From Nitrosarchaeum sp. (lineage in GTDB: Archaea > Thermoproteota > Nitrososphaeria > Nitrososphaerales > Nitrosopumilaceae), in the NCBI RefSeq assembly GCF_025699065.1, contig NZ_JAILWF010000008.1:1-64000 (forward strand): a stretch of DNA of 64,000 nt. The letters are read 5' to 3'. Below the pieces are notes generated by a model. The model searched no databases. It was not told the DNA's origin and saw only the letters and a program-made list of their open reading frames with translations. Below, one piece after another: positions 44,642 to 52,895 of this stretch (the first letter of the stretch is position 1; every line of letters starts with the position of its first letter). Position numbers and translations under genes: made by a program.

Positions 44642-45355
44642 TTCTTTAGAAACAGATATAGGATTTTTATCATTGATTATAGTTCGACCAACGATAAGAT
44701 AGTCAGTACCTGCAGAGAGCACATTTTTTGCACTTCCACCCTGAGTACCAATTCCTGGTGAAAAAATATCTAATTTAGAACCTGCTTTTTTGTGACAATA
44801 TTGAATAATATCCGGAAATGTTGCCCCAACTACAATTCCATCAACCTTTGAAGTAATTGCCCAATCCAAAAATAATTGATATAGTTTCTGAGATTTACCC
44901 ATTTTGATTTCCATATCGTATGATAGTTTTGCTTCAGGTGCGCTCATATGACATAATGTGATTACTCCCTTGTTTTCCTTGTGAGATGATTTCACTAATT
45001 GTTTTAGACTATCTAATCCCATTATGGGGTTGGCAATCACTGCATCAAAACCTAAATTCCAAAGATGCTCGGTTGTAACTTTATTTGTATTACCTATATC
45101 ATTTAGTTTAATGTCAGCAATTGTTTGCAGTCCATAATTATGGGCAGTTTTATTTATTTTAGAAATTTCTTTAAAACTTAATGGCAGTAATAGATGAAAG
45201 TTTAATTTTATTCCACATAGATATGGATGTAATGTTTTGATATTTTGTATGGTTTTGGTAATTAAATTTTTTTCAGATGAATCATAATCATTAGCAAGAA
45301 TAATTTTGCCATTCTTTTTTGATATCTGAGAAAGTCTAGTTTTGAAGGTGGCCAT
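44615..45355 (-). CDS. pyrF: Orotidine 5'-phosphate decarboxylase
   Basis: 246 residues from ATG 45355; a TTG at 45361 is also in frame. IILANDYDSSEKN, the catalytic DIKLNDIGNT (DxKxxD), ITLCHMSAPEA and FSPGIGTQGG with phosphate-binding VGRTII. It makes UMP, the last step of the pathway that includes pyrD/pyrK at 21-22 kb. The start overlaps the upstream unknown gene by 20 bp. Confidence 0.93.
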   Translation of the reverse strand: MATFKTRLSQISKKNGKIILANDYDSSEKNLITKTIQNIKTLHPYLCGIKLNFHLLLPLSFKEISKINKTAHNYGLQTIADIKLNDIGNTNKVTTEHLWNLGFDAVIANPIMGLDSLKQLVKSSHKENKGVITLCHMSAPEAKLSYDMEIKMGKSQKLYQLFLDWAITSKVDGIVVGATFPDIIQYCHKKAGSKLDIFSPGIGTQGGSAKNVLSAGTDYLIVGRTIINDKNPISVSKELQLQSFSK

Positions 45356-46013
45356 AATCAACTAAGGGATGCGTCTCTTTTAGTTTTATAATTTTGATGT
45401 AAGAATAACCATGTTCAGAAGGATTATCGACAAACGAAGGCTCAGATCCATTATTAGTGGTGAATTTTAAAAATGGTTTTCCAGGATCTGAAGCAAGAAC
45501 AACATGACAAAAATAAGATGCACCTTCTTCATTAAAATTCATAAAAACTCCTACTAGCCATTTATTTGCATGTGGGAATAAAAATAACGGAAATGGTATT
45601 TCTTCAAAACCCCAAGTAAGCTTTGCAAGACTAGCTAGATCTTCGAGTTCAATTGGCAAATATCTATCAGCAGTTCCATTTCCAGGTTTTAATGCATCAG
45701 GAAGTGATTTTATTCTAACAATTGGAGAATATAGTTTGCTTGCATCAGATGTAGAATTTACAATATCAGATTCCTCTTTTCCACCTTTTAATCCATAACA
45801 GATGTAATGGCCATCATTCTCAAATGGAGTGTAATACACAATTGGTTTTTCTTTTAGTATATCCATTTGAACTGATAAAACTTTTTTTCCATTATGCTCA
45901 TGAAGAAATGATACACGTGGAGCACGCTCAAGTGCACAAACGAGCCTAGAAAATTCTAACGTAGAAGAAACCTCAATGTAACGAGGTAATTTATCCACAA
46001 TTAATTTTTCCAC
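45336..46013 (-). CDS. Conserved hypothetical protein upstream of pyrF
   Basis: 225 residues from GTG 46013. It is alpha/beta in appearance: MEKLIVDKLPRYIEV, VSFLHEHNGKKVLSVQMDI, YHIC-like YICYGLKGG, and FPLFLFPHANKWLVGVFM. No known catalytic motif is recognised. It has many aromatic residues and no signal peptide. It overlaps pyrF by 20 bp, so it shares that transcript, but a pyrimidine role is not shown. Confidence 0.7.
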   Translation of the reverse strand: MEKLIVDKLPRYIEVSSTLEFSRLVCALERAPRVSFLHEHNGKKVLSVQMDILKEKPIVYYTPFENDGHYICYGLKGGKEESDIVNSTSDASKLYSPIVRIKSLPDALKPGNGTADRYLPIELEDLASLAKLTWGFEEIPFPLFLFPHANKWLVGVFMNFNEEGASYFCHVVLASDPGKPFLKFTTNNGSEPSFVDNPSEHGYSYIKIIKLKETHPLVDYGHLQN

Positions 46014-46063
46014 AAATAATTTTTGTGTAATACTAAATTAAACTTACCCTAAAATTTTTCAGG

Positions 46064-47065
46064 CTATTTTCTTCTGTCAATAATTTCATTGACGTTTGGT
46101 CCTGTTCCAATTATAGTTACAGGCGTGTTTAATTTTTCTTCAATATTTTTTATAAATGATTGAGCATCAGTAGAAAGTTCCTCAAATGAGGTTTTACCTG
46201 CACAATTTGGAAATAACACATCTAATTTTGTGATAGCGATTTGTGTTGCACTATTAAGCATAATTGCACGCCTAGCTAAATCAAAATCAAAATCAGCTGC
46301 ACGTCTCTGTCGTCCAGTTACAGTTCCAAATTCAGACCAGCCTTTTCTTTCAGCTTCTTCAAGAGAAAGTTCTTTTGATAATGGTCCAGTACCAACACGT
46401 GTAACATATGCCTTGAAAACAACAATTACTTCATCAACTTTTTTTGGTCCGAGCCCAACATCCGCACATATTCCTGATGCAGTAACATCTTTTGAAGTTA
46501 CAAAAGGATATGTCCCATGCCACAAAGATAAGAAAGTTCCCTGTGTTCCTTCAACTAGAACATTTTGATTTAAAGAAATGGCAGTGTTAATTTCTTCAGG
46601 AACATCTACAATCAATGAAGATAATGAATCAATATTTTTTGCAAGTTTTAAAATTCTCATGGCTCTATCGGCATTTGCTGGGCCTGTACCAGAACCAGTA
46701 CTACCAATTTTTTCTTTTAATTCTCCTTTAGAATCACGAAGAAGATGGCTTTCTTCAATAATTCCACAGTGTTTATCAATAAATGCACGACCAGATGCGT
46801 CAAAATCTTGAATCTCTTTTAATAAAACACTTGGATTAATTACAACGCCTGGGCCAATCATTACTTTTGCAGTTTTATTTAAAAATCCGCTTGGCAACAT
46901 TCTGACTTTGTATGTTTTATCACCATCTCTAATTGTATGACCTGCATTTGGACCTGCTCCACCCCTAACAATAATTTTTGGGTTATCTTTTATTGCCAAA
47001 TATGAAATAATCTTTCCTTTACCTTCATCACCAAAAAATCCACCAACAACAACAGTAGAAGACAT
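46064..47065 (-). CDS. purA: Adenylosuccinate synthetase
   Basis: 333 residues, the short archaeal form. GFFGDEGKGK (P-loop), GPNAGHT, MIGPGVVINP, GSTGSGTGPANADRA, VEGTQGTFLSLWHGTYPFVT, TGRQRRAADFD and ITKLDVL are the signature blocks. It converts IMP, Asp and GTP to adenylosuccinate; purB at 62-63 kb carries out the next step. Confidence 0.95.
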   Translation of the reverse strand: MSSTVVVGGFFGDEGKGKIISYLAIKDNPKIIVRGGAGPNAGHTIRDGDKTYKVRMLPSGFLNKTAKVMIGPGVVINPSVLLKEIQDFDASGRAFIDKHCGIIEESHLLRDSKGELKEKIGSTGSGTGPANADRAMRILKLAKNIDSLSSLIVDVPEEINTAISLNQNVLVEGTQGTFLSLWHGTYPFVTSKDVTASGICADVGLGPKKVDEVIVVFKAYVTRVGTGPLSKELSLEEAERKGWSEFGTVTGRQRRAADFDFDLARRAIMLNSATQIAITKLDVLFPNCAGKTSFEELSTDAQSFIKNIEEKLNTPVTIIGTGPNVNEIIDRRK

Positions 47066-47145
47066 ATTCTCGAACTCAAATTTCGTTTATTTAAGCTAAA
47101 GTGTTGTCAGATGATTTAATATTCAATTAAAAACAGAGTTGATCG

Positions 47146-47607
47146 TTGGCAGGACCTAATTATGCAGGAAATATCATAGTAATTTTAGCAAATCTTCCAG
47201 ATTTTCTCAGAATACCTGTTTTGAAAAAAAGAATGGTTGAATTTTTTTCAATGAGTGATGTAGAAAAAATGGAGATCATAAATAATGCACTTGAAGCTGG
47301 ACCTACAATTCCATTTCCAAATTTTGCTAAACTATTCAAAACATGGTTAGAAATTCTAACTACACTACCTGAAGAACAAAGAAATGGATTATTCTCAGGG
47401 TACATCAATGAGGTCTCAAAATCACCTCAAAAATTAATTGAATTTAATTTAGATGGAATACTAGAGATTTTCCTGACACTAAAGAATGAGGAAAAAGAAA
47501 TCCTTGTCCAATCAATTAAGAAGATAGTAAGTGAATTAGATGTTGAAGATAAAAGAAAATTAATGCTAATCATACCAGATAATGCTAAAACACACTTGAA
47601 TTTTTAA
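47146..47607 (+). CDS. Helical hypothetical protein
   Basis: 153 residues from TTG 47146. It is predicted mostly alpha-helical: LPDFLRIPVLKKRMVEFFS, SDVEKMEIINNALEAGP, LEILTTLPEEQRNGLFSGYI. The repeated helix pairs recall HEAT-like or ARM-like packing. No enzyme motif. It is convergent with the YggX-like gene, with stops interlocked by 4 nt. The function is unknown. Confidence 0.7.
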   Translation: MAGPNYAGNIIVILANLPDFLRIPVLKKRMVEFFSMSDVEKMEIINNALEAGPTIPFPNFAKLFKTWLEILTTLPEEQRNGLFSGYINEVSKSPQKLIEFNLDGILEIFLTLKNEEKEILVQSIKKIVSELDVEDKRKLMLIIPDNAKTHLNF

Positions 47608-47885
47608 GCACCAGGTGGCTTGTCAGGCTTTCTATTATCTTCATTGGTATAATCTACAATTTCTCCTTCAGGAGTAAGTACGCCTGCAAAGATTTTTTCG
47701 TGTTTTTTTAACAGTTTTCTATGATCTGGCATGGACATGTCTAATCTCATTTCATTCATTACCATTACACGGTATTCCTTCCATTCAGCCCAACACTTGT
47801 TGCAAACTGGATATTTTTCAGCAACCATATCAAGTTGCTCTGTATCTGGAATGGAGTTCTTACATTTTGTACAAGCTCGACTCAT
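47604..47885 (-). CDS. YggX-like (Fe-trafficking) protein with N-terminal zinc ribbon
   Basis: 93 residues from ATG 47885. Residues 1-34 hold two knuckles (CTKCKNSIP and CNKCWAEW). From the second knuckle on, WAEWKEYRVMVMNEMRLDM and PDHRKLLKKHEKIF align with the bacterial YggX core (WxxWqxxqtmliNEkxLNm...eHRKxLe). KIFAGVLTPEGEIVDYTNED closes it. YggX protects Fe-S proteins from oxidation. The zinc-ribbon form is probably archaeal; the functional link is inference. Confidence 0.7.
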   Translation of the reverse strand: MSRACTKCKNSIPDTEQLDMVAEKYPVCNKCWAEWKEYRVMVMNEMRLDMSMPDHRKLLKKHEKIFAGVLTPEGEIVDYTNEDNRKPDKPPGA

Positions 47886-47991
47886 AGATTCTAACAAAAT
47901 AGAACTCCTTTTATCTTTTATCAAGTGAAAACCATCAGATATGCATTTTACGAATGTAAAGTAATAATAAATAATAAATTCAAAATTAGTT

Positions 47992-48201
47992 GTGAAAATA
48001 AAATGTCCAAAATGCAAGAAAAATGCAGAATTATCAATGGATTTTTCTTTTGTAAAATGCGATAACTGTGATTTAGATATGAGTTACGGTGAATATGTTA
48101 AATTTGTTGCTCATAACGAACCAACGTATTCAGATATTCTTGGTGACTATACAGGTAGTACTGAAGGTCAGGCTGCAGGGTCATTAGATGAATGGGATTA
48201 A
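47992..48201 (+). CDS. Small zinc-ribbon protein
   Basis: 69 residues from GTG 47992. The knuckles are CPKCKKNAEL and CDNCDLDMSY, followed by an acidic tail (ending SLDEWD) with YSDILGDYTG. It is divergent from the YggX-like gene. Probably a nucleic acid- or protein-binding ribbon; no specific role can be given. Confidence 0.75.
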   Translation: MKIKCPKCKKNAELSMDFSFVKCDNCDLDMSYGEYVKFVAHNEPTYSDILGDYTGSTEGQAAGSLDEWD

Positions 48202-48261
48202 CCACATGGTAAAATCATTCAGCAGATTAAAATAATTAGATTGATGAATTGTTAATCATCA

Positions 48262-48900
48262 TTGGAATTTCTACTAGAAAACATATTAAATTTAATTGGA
48301 TTTTTAGTGGGACTTGCAATAGGGATAATGTCACTAGTTGGATTTAGAAATACCGGTAGCCCTACATTATTTCGATTAACAATTGCATTTTTTTCAATAA
48401 GTGCAGGATTTTTTGTAATATGGGCAGGATATATGGTGGAAGATTTTATAACAAAATCAGGAAACATAGAAAGATGGATTCAAACTCTAGGAATTGTTAT
48501 TCAAACAATAGGATATTTCTTTATAGCATTTTCACATAGCATTAAATCATTTTTTCCAAAATCAAGATACTTTAGATCAGTTGGAATTTTTCCGTTATTT
48601 TTAGTGTCATCTGTACAAATAGAACATATCTTTAGATCTATTTCATTTATTTTATTGGCTTATGGTGCAATTGAAACAATGTTATCATATTTTGAAAACA
48701 AAAACAAAGGAGCAATATCCGTAGCTGTGGGATTAGCATTATTAGCTCTTGGAGAGTTTTTAGGATGGTATTCATTTGTATTTCCAGAATCTATTTTGTA
48801 CTCAATTTCTATGGCAATCAAGATTGGAGGTCTAATTGCATTGTTTATTCCAGTAAGTAAAATCCCACTAACCAAGATAAAATTCGATGATCTGGATTAA
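48262..48900 (+). CDS. Polytopic membrane protein, about six helices
   Basis: 212 residues from TTG 48262. Hydrophobic segments: LIGFLVGLAIGIMSLVGF, AFFSISAGFFVIWAGYMV, LGIVIQTIGYFFIAFSHSI, FPLFLVSSVQIEHIF, AISVAVGLALLALGEFLGW and MAIKIGGLIALFIPV. No transporter signature is recognised. Its topology resembles seven-helix-type sensor membrane parts, but there is no output domain. Confidence 0.65.
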   Translation: MEFLLENILNLIGFLVGLAIGIMSLVGFRNTGSPTLFRLTIAFFSISAGFFVIWAGYMVEDFITKSGNIERWIQTLGIVIQTIGYFFIAFSHSIKSFFPKSRYFRSVGIFPLFLVSSVQIEHIFRSISFILLAYGAIETMLSYFENKNKGAISVAVGLALLALGEFLGWYSFVFPESILYSISMAIKIGGLIALFIPVSKIPLTKIKFDDLD

Positions 48901-49024
48901 CAAGTATTAGGCTCAAATTACTTTCAAAATCAAAATTTGTCAAATTCTTTTATCTTTTTAGTATATTGCAAAATATCAACTGACTCTCATAGAAATTATG
49001 CAATTAAAGTATACAGGGATAGTA

Positions 49025-49312
49025 ATGACAGAGTACAGAACGCATATGAAAATTATTGGCGACATACTTGCCACTACACGTGATGACCTACAAGATGAAG
49101 ATGGAGCCTCAGTAACTTATCTCATTAGAAAAGCTAATGTCTCACATTCAAGAATTTCCAGAATTTTAAAGACACTTGTATCTCAAGGATTATTAGAACA
49201 AGATGGTACAACTGGTTCAAATAAATATAGAATTAGTCAATCGGGACGAGAATTTCTTCAAGCGTATTATACATTCACATCTTTTGCAGATAACTTTGGA
49301 TTAACTATCTAG
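49025..49312 (+). CDS. Winged-helix regulator (ArnR1/HTH_45-like)
   Basis: 95 residues from ATG 49025 (MTEYRTHMKIIGDIL); an upstream ATG at 48998 adds nine residues. The HTH core is VTYLIRKANVSHSRISRILK and the wing TTGSNKYRISQSGREFL. A paralogue sits at 55634 with the same start (YRTSMQIVADLL) and the shared motif NxSHSRxSK/RxL. Small winged-helix proteins of this type are numerous in this phylum. Target genes are unknown. Confidence 0.82.
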   Translation: MTEYRTHMKIIGDILATTRDDLQDEDGASVTYLIRKANVSHSRISRILKTLVSQGLLEQDGTTGSNKYRISQSGREFLQAYYTFTSFADNFGLTI

Positions 49313-49398
49313 TCTTCAATTTCTTCAAATTCATCTAAATCATCATCAAAATCATCTTGAAATTCATTGTCCTCATATTCTGACGATGGACTAGACAT
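49309..49398 (-). CDS. Very small acidic protein
   Basis: 29 residues from ATG 49398: almost all Asp, Glu, Ser and aromatic residues. The stop interlocks with the wHTH stop in the same CTAG manner as other convergent pairs here, which is weak support for a real gene. It is shorter than most gene finders accept. Confidence 0.4.
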   Translation of the reverse strand: MSSPSSEYEDNEFQDDFDDDLDEFEEIED

Positions 49399-49533
49399 AT
49401 CTATGATAAGAAAATTCAGTCAATTAAAAAACTTATTCAAATGTAAATGAATAATTAAAGAAAGAAAGATAGTAAACTAATTGAGAATCCACAGACATAT
49501 AGTTTTAACACGAGGGGAGATCCTGAAAATACT

Positions 49534-50055
49534 TTGAATCTAATAATTACGTGTGCCAGACATTTAGAATTAGAAACTAAACAAGAAATATCAGATATTT
49601 TAGATAAAATAGGAGATTCAGAACCAAAGATAATCATTACAAACATGTCTGGGATATTGACTGCGGAAACAAAACTAGACCCAATTGATGTAGTAAATAA
49701 AATCAAAGAAATGATATTAGATGAACCATGGTGTATTAGGTATTCTTTAAGAATTATTCCAATTCAAAAAATTACAGAAACAAAGATTGAAAGTATTGAA
49801 GAAGGAATTTCAGATTTAATTAAATTAATTTCTTCTCATGATTCATACCGAATATCAATTCAAAAAAGAAATTCAGACATTTCAAGTCAGGAGTTAATTT
49901 CAAGAATAGCAAATAAAGTTAAAAATAAAGTATCATTAGAATTTCCAGATAAAATCATATTAATTGAAATTTTGGGAAATAAGACAGGAATTGCCATAGT
50001 CAAAAAAACAGATATTTTGAGCGTAGAAAAAACAAAGAGAAGTATGTCAGAGTAA
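49534..50055 (+). CDS. THUMP-domain protein (Tan1/THUMPD1-like)
   Basis: 173 residues from TTG 49534 (MNLIITCARHLE); an SD-like gagggg lies about 15 bp upstream, and the frame stays open for 75 bp further upstream without a good start. The THUMP pattern is clear: SGILTAETKLDPIDVVNKIK, WCIRYSLRIIPIQ, SYRISIQKRNSDISSQELIS and EILGNKTGIAIV. Tan1 is the RNA-binding partner for N4-acetylcytidine at tRNA position 12. It is convergent with the Cgi121 fusion gene (9-bp overlap). Confidence 0.82.
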   Translation: MNLIITCARHLELETKQEISDILDKIGDSEPKIIITNMSGILTAETKLDPIDVVNKIKEMILDEPWCIRYSLRIIPIQKITETKIESIEEGISDLIKLISSHDSYRISIQKRNSDISSQELISRIANKVKNKVSLEFPDKIILIEILGNKTGIAIVKKTDILSVEKTKRSMSE

Positions 50056-50820
50056 AATTGCTGCTTTTTCTATCAATATATCTTCAAGAGGATTTTTCGA
50101 GATAACTGCATCAAGTTGCTTATCTGTTATTTTATAATATTTTTTTAAAAATAATGTATGATCTTTTGAAAATAACGGAATTGAAATAATTTCAATCTCA
50201 TTGTAAAGCTTGTCTAATATTTTTCTATTTCCAAGCGCAATTAACATAAAGTTTTGTTTTGGTTTCATTCCAGCAGAATTAATTGCAGTAGAAATTTGAG
50301 ATGAAATAGCAAAGCGCATCAAAATATCCATTTCAAATTTATTTGAAAGTAAAATATCATTCTTCTCAGAATAAACAGATAATGAAATAATTTTTTTAAG
50401 ATGATATCTGTTTAAAACAAAATTGCTGGACACAGCCTGAAGTTTTACACTAGGAAATTTTTTCCTTAGATTATCAACAAAAGTAACTGTAAGGTCGTCT
50501 TTGCCTTTAATTTCAACGACTTGAATTAATTTATTTGATATATTGAAAAATAGTCTTTTAGACAAACCGCCATGAATTATAGGAATTATACTTACTACAT
50601 CGTTGTTTTTAATTTCTGTATTTTTACCATCCATTGCAGAAGAATCAACACCGTTAATTGCTATCAAAATATTTTCAACATCAAGATTAGGAGTATTTGT
50701 GGGTTTTAGGTTTAGTAATAAATCAAGGAGTTCTTGAATAGTTATATCAGATTTATCAATTTTTATCTCATCAGTTAAAAATGACTTTTTTGCACCTCCT
50801 ACAAGTTTAATCATAATCAT
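50047..50820 (-). CDS. Fusion of ubiquitin/MoaD-like domain and KEOPS subunit Cgi121
   Basis: 257 residues. Residues 1-85 form a beta-grasp domain like MoaD/ThiS/SAMP: LVGGAKKSF start, LLDLLLNLKP helix, ILIAINGVDS, NDVVSIIPIIHGG, ending in the Gly-Gly typical of activated sulfur carriers (His-Gly-Gly at 83-85). Residues about 88-257 are Cgi121-like: QAVSSNFVLNRYHLKKI, FAISSQISTAINSAGMKP and the conserved C-terminal PLEDILIEKAAILL. Cgi121 brings tRNA to the KEOPS complex that makes t6A37. The fusion is clear from an uninterrupted frame; its purpose is unknown. Confidence 0.82.
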   Translation of the reverse strand: MIMIKLVGGAKKSFLTDEIKIDKSDITIQELLDLLLNLKPTNTPNLDVENILIAINGVDSSAMDGKNTEIKNNDVVSIIPIIHGGLSKRLFFNISNKLIQVVEIKGKDDLTVTFVDNLRKKFPSVKLQAVSSNFVLNRYHLKKIISLSVYSEKNDILLSNKFEMDILMRFAISSQISTAINSAGMKPKQNFMLIALGNRKILDKLYNEIEIISIPLFSKDHTLFLKKYYKITDKQLDAVISKNPLEDILIEKAAILL

Positions 50821-50869
50821 ATAGATATCATCAAAAATGCTAGTGATTAATTTTCTGTTTTGCTAAGAG

Positions 50870-51187
50870 TTATTCTTCAGTAGTGGTACTTTTTGATTCT
50901 GAGACAATTTCAATAACTTGTTCTTCAGTAGAGTCGTCATCTGAAATTTTTTCTTGCAATGTGTGATTTTCGACTTTAGAAGACTCAATTTGAGACTGTT
51001 TTATTTTTTCGTCACGAATTTCTTTTTTGATAAATTTAGTAATATAGCCTGCAATTTCATTTTTTAATCCTTTAGAACGAATTATAGCTATTTGATCTAA
51101 GATTTTTTTGTTATCAGCAAAATCTTCTCCAAATTTTTGTTTGTGCTCATCTAATACTTCGTATGAAAGTCTCTTAATTCTATCCAC
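50870..51187 (-). CDS. rps17e: 30S ribosomal protein S17e with acidic C-terminal extension
   Basis: 105 residues. IKRLSYEVLDEHKQKFGEDF, NKKILDQIAIIRSKGLKNEIAGY and ITKFIKKE match S17e (about 65 residues in other archaea). The last 40 residues are an added acidic Ser/Glu/Thr-rich tail. Placed before the Cgi121 fusion gene on the same strand, 49 bp away. Confidence 0.88.
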   Translation of the reverse strand: MDRIKRLSYEVLDEHKQKFGEDFADNKKILDQIAIIRSKGLKNEIAGYITKFIKKEIRDEKIKQSQIESSKVENHTLQEKISDDDSTEEQVIEIVSESKSTTTEE

Positions 51188-51218
51188 TCCTCGTGTATTG
51201 AATAGGGGTTTTTTATAC

Positions 51219-51974
51219 CTATATTCGAAGGAATGATTTTGTATTTACTTCCAGTAACATAGCCATTTCATCATATGATTTACCAAGTACTTTGGAGGCA
51301 CAAAACACAACGCTTGGTATGAAACTAATCTGACCAGATTTCATTTCAAAACACCGAGAGAATTTTACAGGACCGTCAGTTTCAACTAGAATTTTGTTTT
51401 CAGGTGTTTGAGATAGCAGTGCTTGTTTATCATTGGCATAAATCGTTACAGGTCCATATGAAACAAAAAACTCCATATCCATTGCTTTTTGAAGCTGTTT
51501 TTTACTTCCATCAAACCAATGAAGTAATGCATGTTTAGTATTATAAGAAGTCATTATAGAAAAAATCTGATCTAAACTTTTTCTAGAATGAATAGAAATT
51601 GGTTTTTTGAATTTTTCTGCGATGGATAGAAAGGTTTCAAAAAAGTAGATTTGTTTTTTATTATCTTCATCAGATTTGACATAAGTAGGATCCAATCCAA
51701 TCTCCCCAATACCTGAAATATTTTGTTGATTTTTAGTAATTAGATCTATCATAAATTCTAGATCGTCGTCGATACGCTCAGGATGAATGCCAATAAAGGG
51801 CAAGACGAGATTACTCTTGTTTCCAAGCTCCAATGTTTTTTGGGATGTTATAGTATCCATTGAGACACAGCAAGCTTGAATTTTCATATTTTCCATACCC
51901 CGAATAATATAATCCAGATCATTTTGATAATATGAATCGGTTAAATGAATATGAGAATCATATAACCAAGTCAT
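51219..51974 (-). CDS. tatD: TatD-family metal-dependent hydrolase
   Basis: 251 residues. Metal motifs: DSHIHL, GIGEIGLD (with Glu), PISIHSRKS, ALLHWFDG and LVETDGP, matching the TatD fold in order. A 3'-5' nuclease or related hydrolase activity is expected from the family. It lies directly upstream of S17e (31 bp). Confidence 0.9.
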   Translation of the reverse strand: MTWLYDSHIHLTDSYYQNDLDYIIRGMENMKIQACCVSMDTITSQKTLELGNKSNLVLPFIGIHPERIDDDLEFMIDLITKNQQNISGIGEIGLDPTYVKSDEDNKKQIYFFETFLSIAEKFKKPISIHSRKSLDQIFSIMTSYNTKHALLHWFDGSKKQLQKAMDMEFFVSYGPVTIYANDKQALLSQTPENKILVETDGPVKFSRCFEMKSGQISFIPSVVFCASKVLGKSYDEMAMLLEVNTKSFLRI

Positions 51975-52057
51975 TGCCTCAACTTTGAAAATAGTCTGTA
52001 TAAATCGATTCCTTGGTGATATTTTTTAACTCATAATCTTTTATCGGAAAAAAGAAA

Positions 52058-52282
52058 ATGAAGGTTATGAAATCATCAGAATTGGGTATTTCAGCGATGT
52101 ATAGAATTTTAAAAAAATCAGGTGCAGAGAGGGTTAGTGATGAATCAGCAGAAGAACTACGAGAAATAATTGAAGAATTGGCTAATAAAATTGCAAAAAG
52201 TGCAGTAGATATGGCTTTACATGCAGGAAGAAAAACGATCAAAGCAGAAGATATCAAACTTGCATCAAAACCATTTATTTGA
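52058..52282 (+). CDS. Archaeal histone
   Basis: 74 residues. Histone fold: [20 protein letters not shown] (helix 2), [21 protein letters not shown] (loop, helix 3), with a short N-terminus ([18 protein letters not shown]) as helix 1. It has no long basic tail. It wraps DNA as HMf-type dimers. It stands alone, convergent to nothing, before the tRNA-Cys. Confidence 0.93.
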   Translation: MKVMKSSELGISAMYRILKKSGAERVSDESAEELREIIEELANKIAKSAVDMALHAGRKTIKAEDIKLASKPFI

Positions 52283-52327
52283 TTTTAATCTAAAGAGTTT
52301 AATTATTCAATTCATGTTTTTCAAAAC

Positions 52328-52399
52328 GGTACTCTGGCAGAACGGTTATGCGTGAGCCTGCAAAGCTTATACAAGGGGGTTCGACTCCCTCGGGTACCT
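52328..52399 (+). tRNA. tRNA-Cys (anticodon GCA)
   Basis: 72 nt. Acceptor GGTACTC/GGGTACC (one G-U pair), anticodon stem TGAGC/GCTTA with loop CTGCAAA, T arm with GGTTCGACTCC and discriminator T. No CCA is encoded. A TATA-like tttaattattc lies about 25 bp upstream. Confidence 0.95.
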
Positions 52400-52406
52400 T
52401 TTAATG

Positions 52407-52820
52407 TCAATTAGCAATTACTTGTCCTTTCATCCACGGATGTAAAGTGCAAAAATAATCATAGATACCAGGATTTTCAAAAATGAATGTAAAATATTCT
52501 TCAGGATCTAAATATTCACTATCAAAAAGTCCACTTTGATTTCCATAATAACCAGAAGTGACACTATGAAATGCAGCATCTTCGTTTAACCAAGTAACTG
52601 AGTCGCCAGATTTAATTGAAATTTTTGATGGAATGTAACAGGAATCAGTTTTCTCACATCCTGGACGTGAGACTTTTGTTGGCATGATAACATCTGCTTT
52701 GAGTGTAGGTTTTGAATCGTCGGTGTTTTGAACATAATTTTCATTTTGAGATAATAGTACAATGCCAATCACGGCTATAATTATCGCAAAAATTGAGGCT
52801 AGTAGTATTTTTTTCTTCAA
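52407..52820 (-). CDS. Membrane-anchored cupredoxin (blue copper protein)
   Basis: 137 residues. N-terminal helix 5-24 (ILLASIFAIIIAVIGIVLLS) as signal or anchor. The type 1 copper ligands are His85 (AFHSVTSG), Cys124, His127 and Met130 (CTLHPWMKG). An extra Cys pair (55 and 61) could form a disulfide. Many such plastocyanin-like proteins carry electrons in the copper-based ammonia-oxidation chain of this phylum. It is divergent from the AIPR gene. Confidence 0.92.
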   Translation of the reverse strand: MKKKILLASIFAIIIAVIGIVLLSQNENYVQNTDDSKPTLKADVIMPTKVSRPGCEKTDSCYIPSKISIKSGDSVTWLNEDAAFHSVTSGYYGNQSGLFDSEYLDPEEYFTFIFENPGIYDYFCTLHPWMKGQVIAN

Positions 52821-52867
52821 ATTACATCACATATTGATCTTAGTTATTATGTAATTACCAAATTCTC

Positions 52868-52877
52868 TAAATATATA
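52868..52877 (+). promoter_or_regulatory. TATA box of the AIPR gene
   Basis: taaatatata centred 24 bp before the TTG at 52896. The short spacing supports leaderless initiation at that TTG. Confidence 0.6.
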
Positions 52878-52895
52878 ACATAATAGATACAACAA

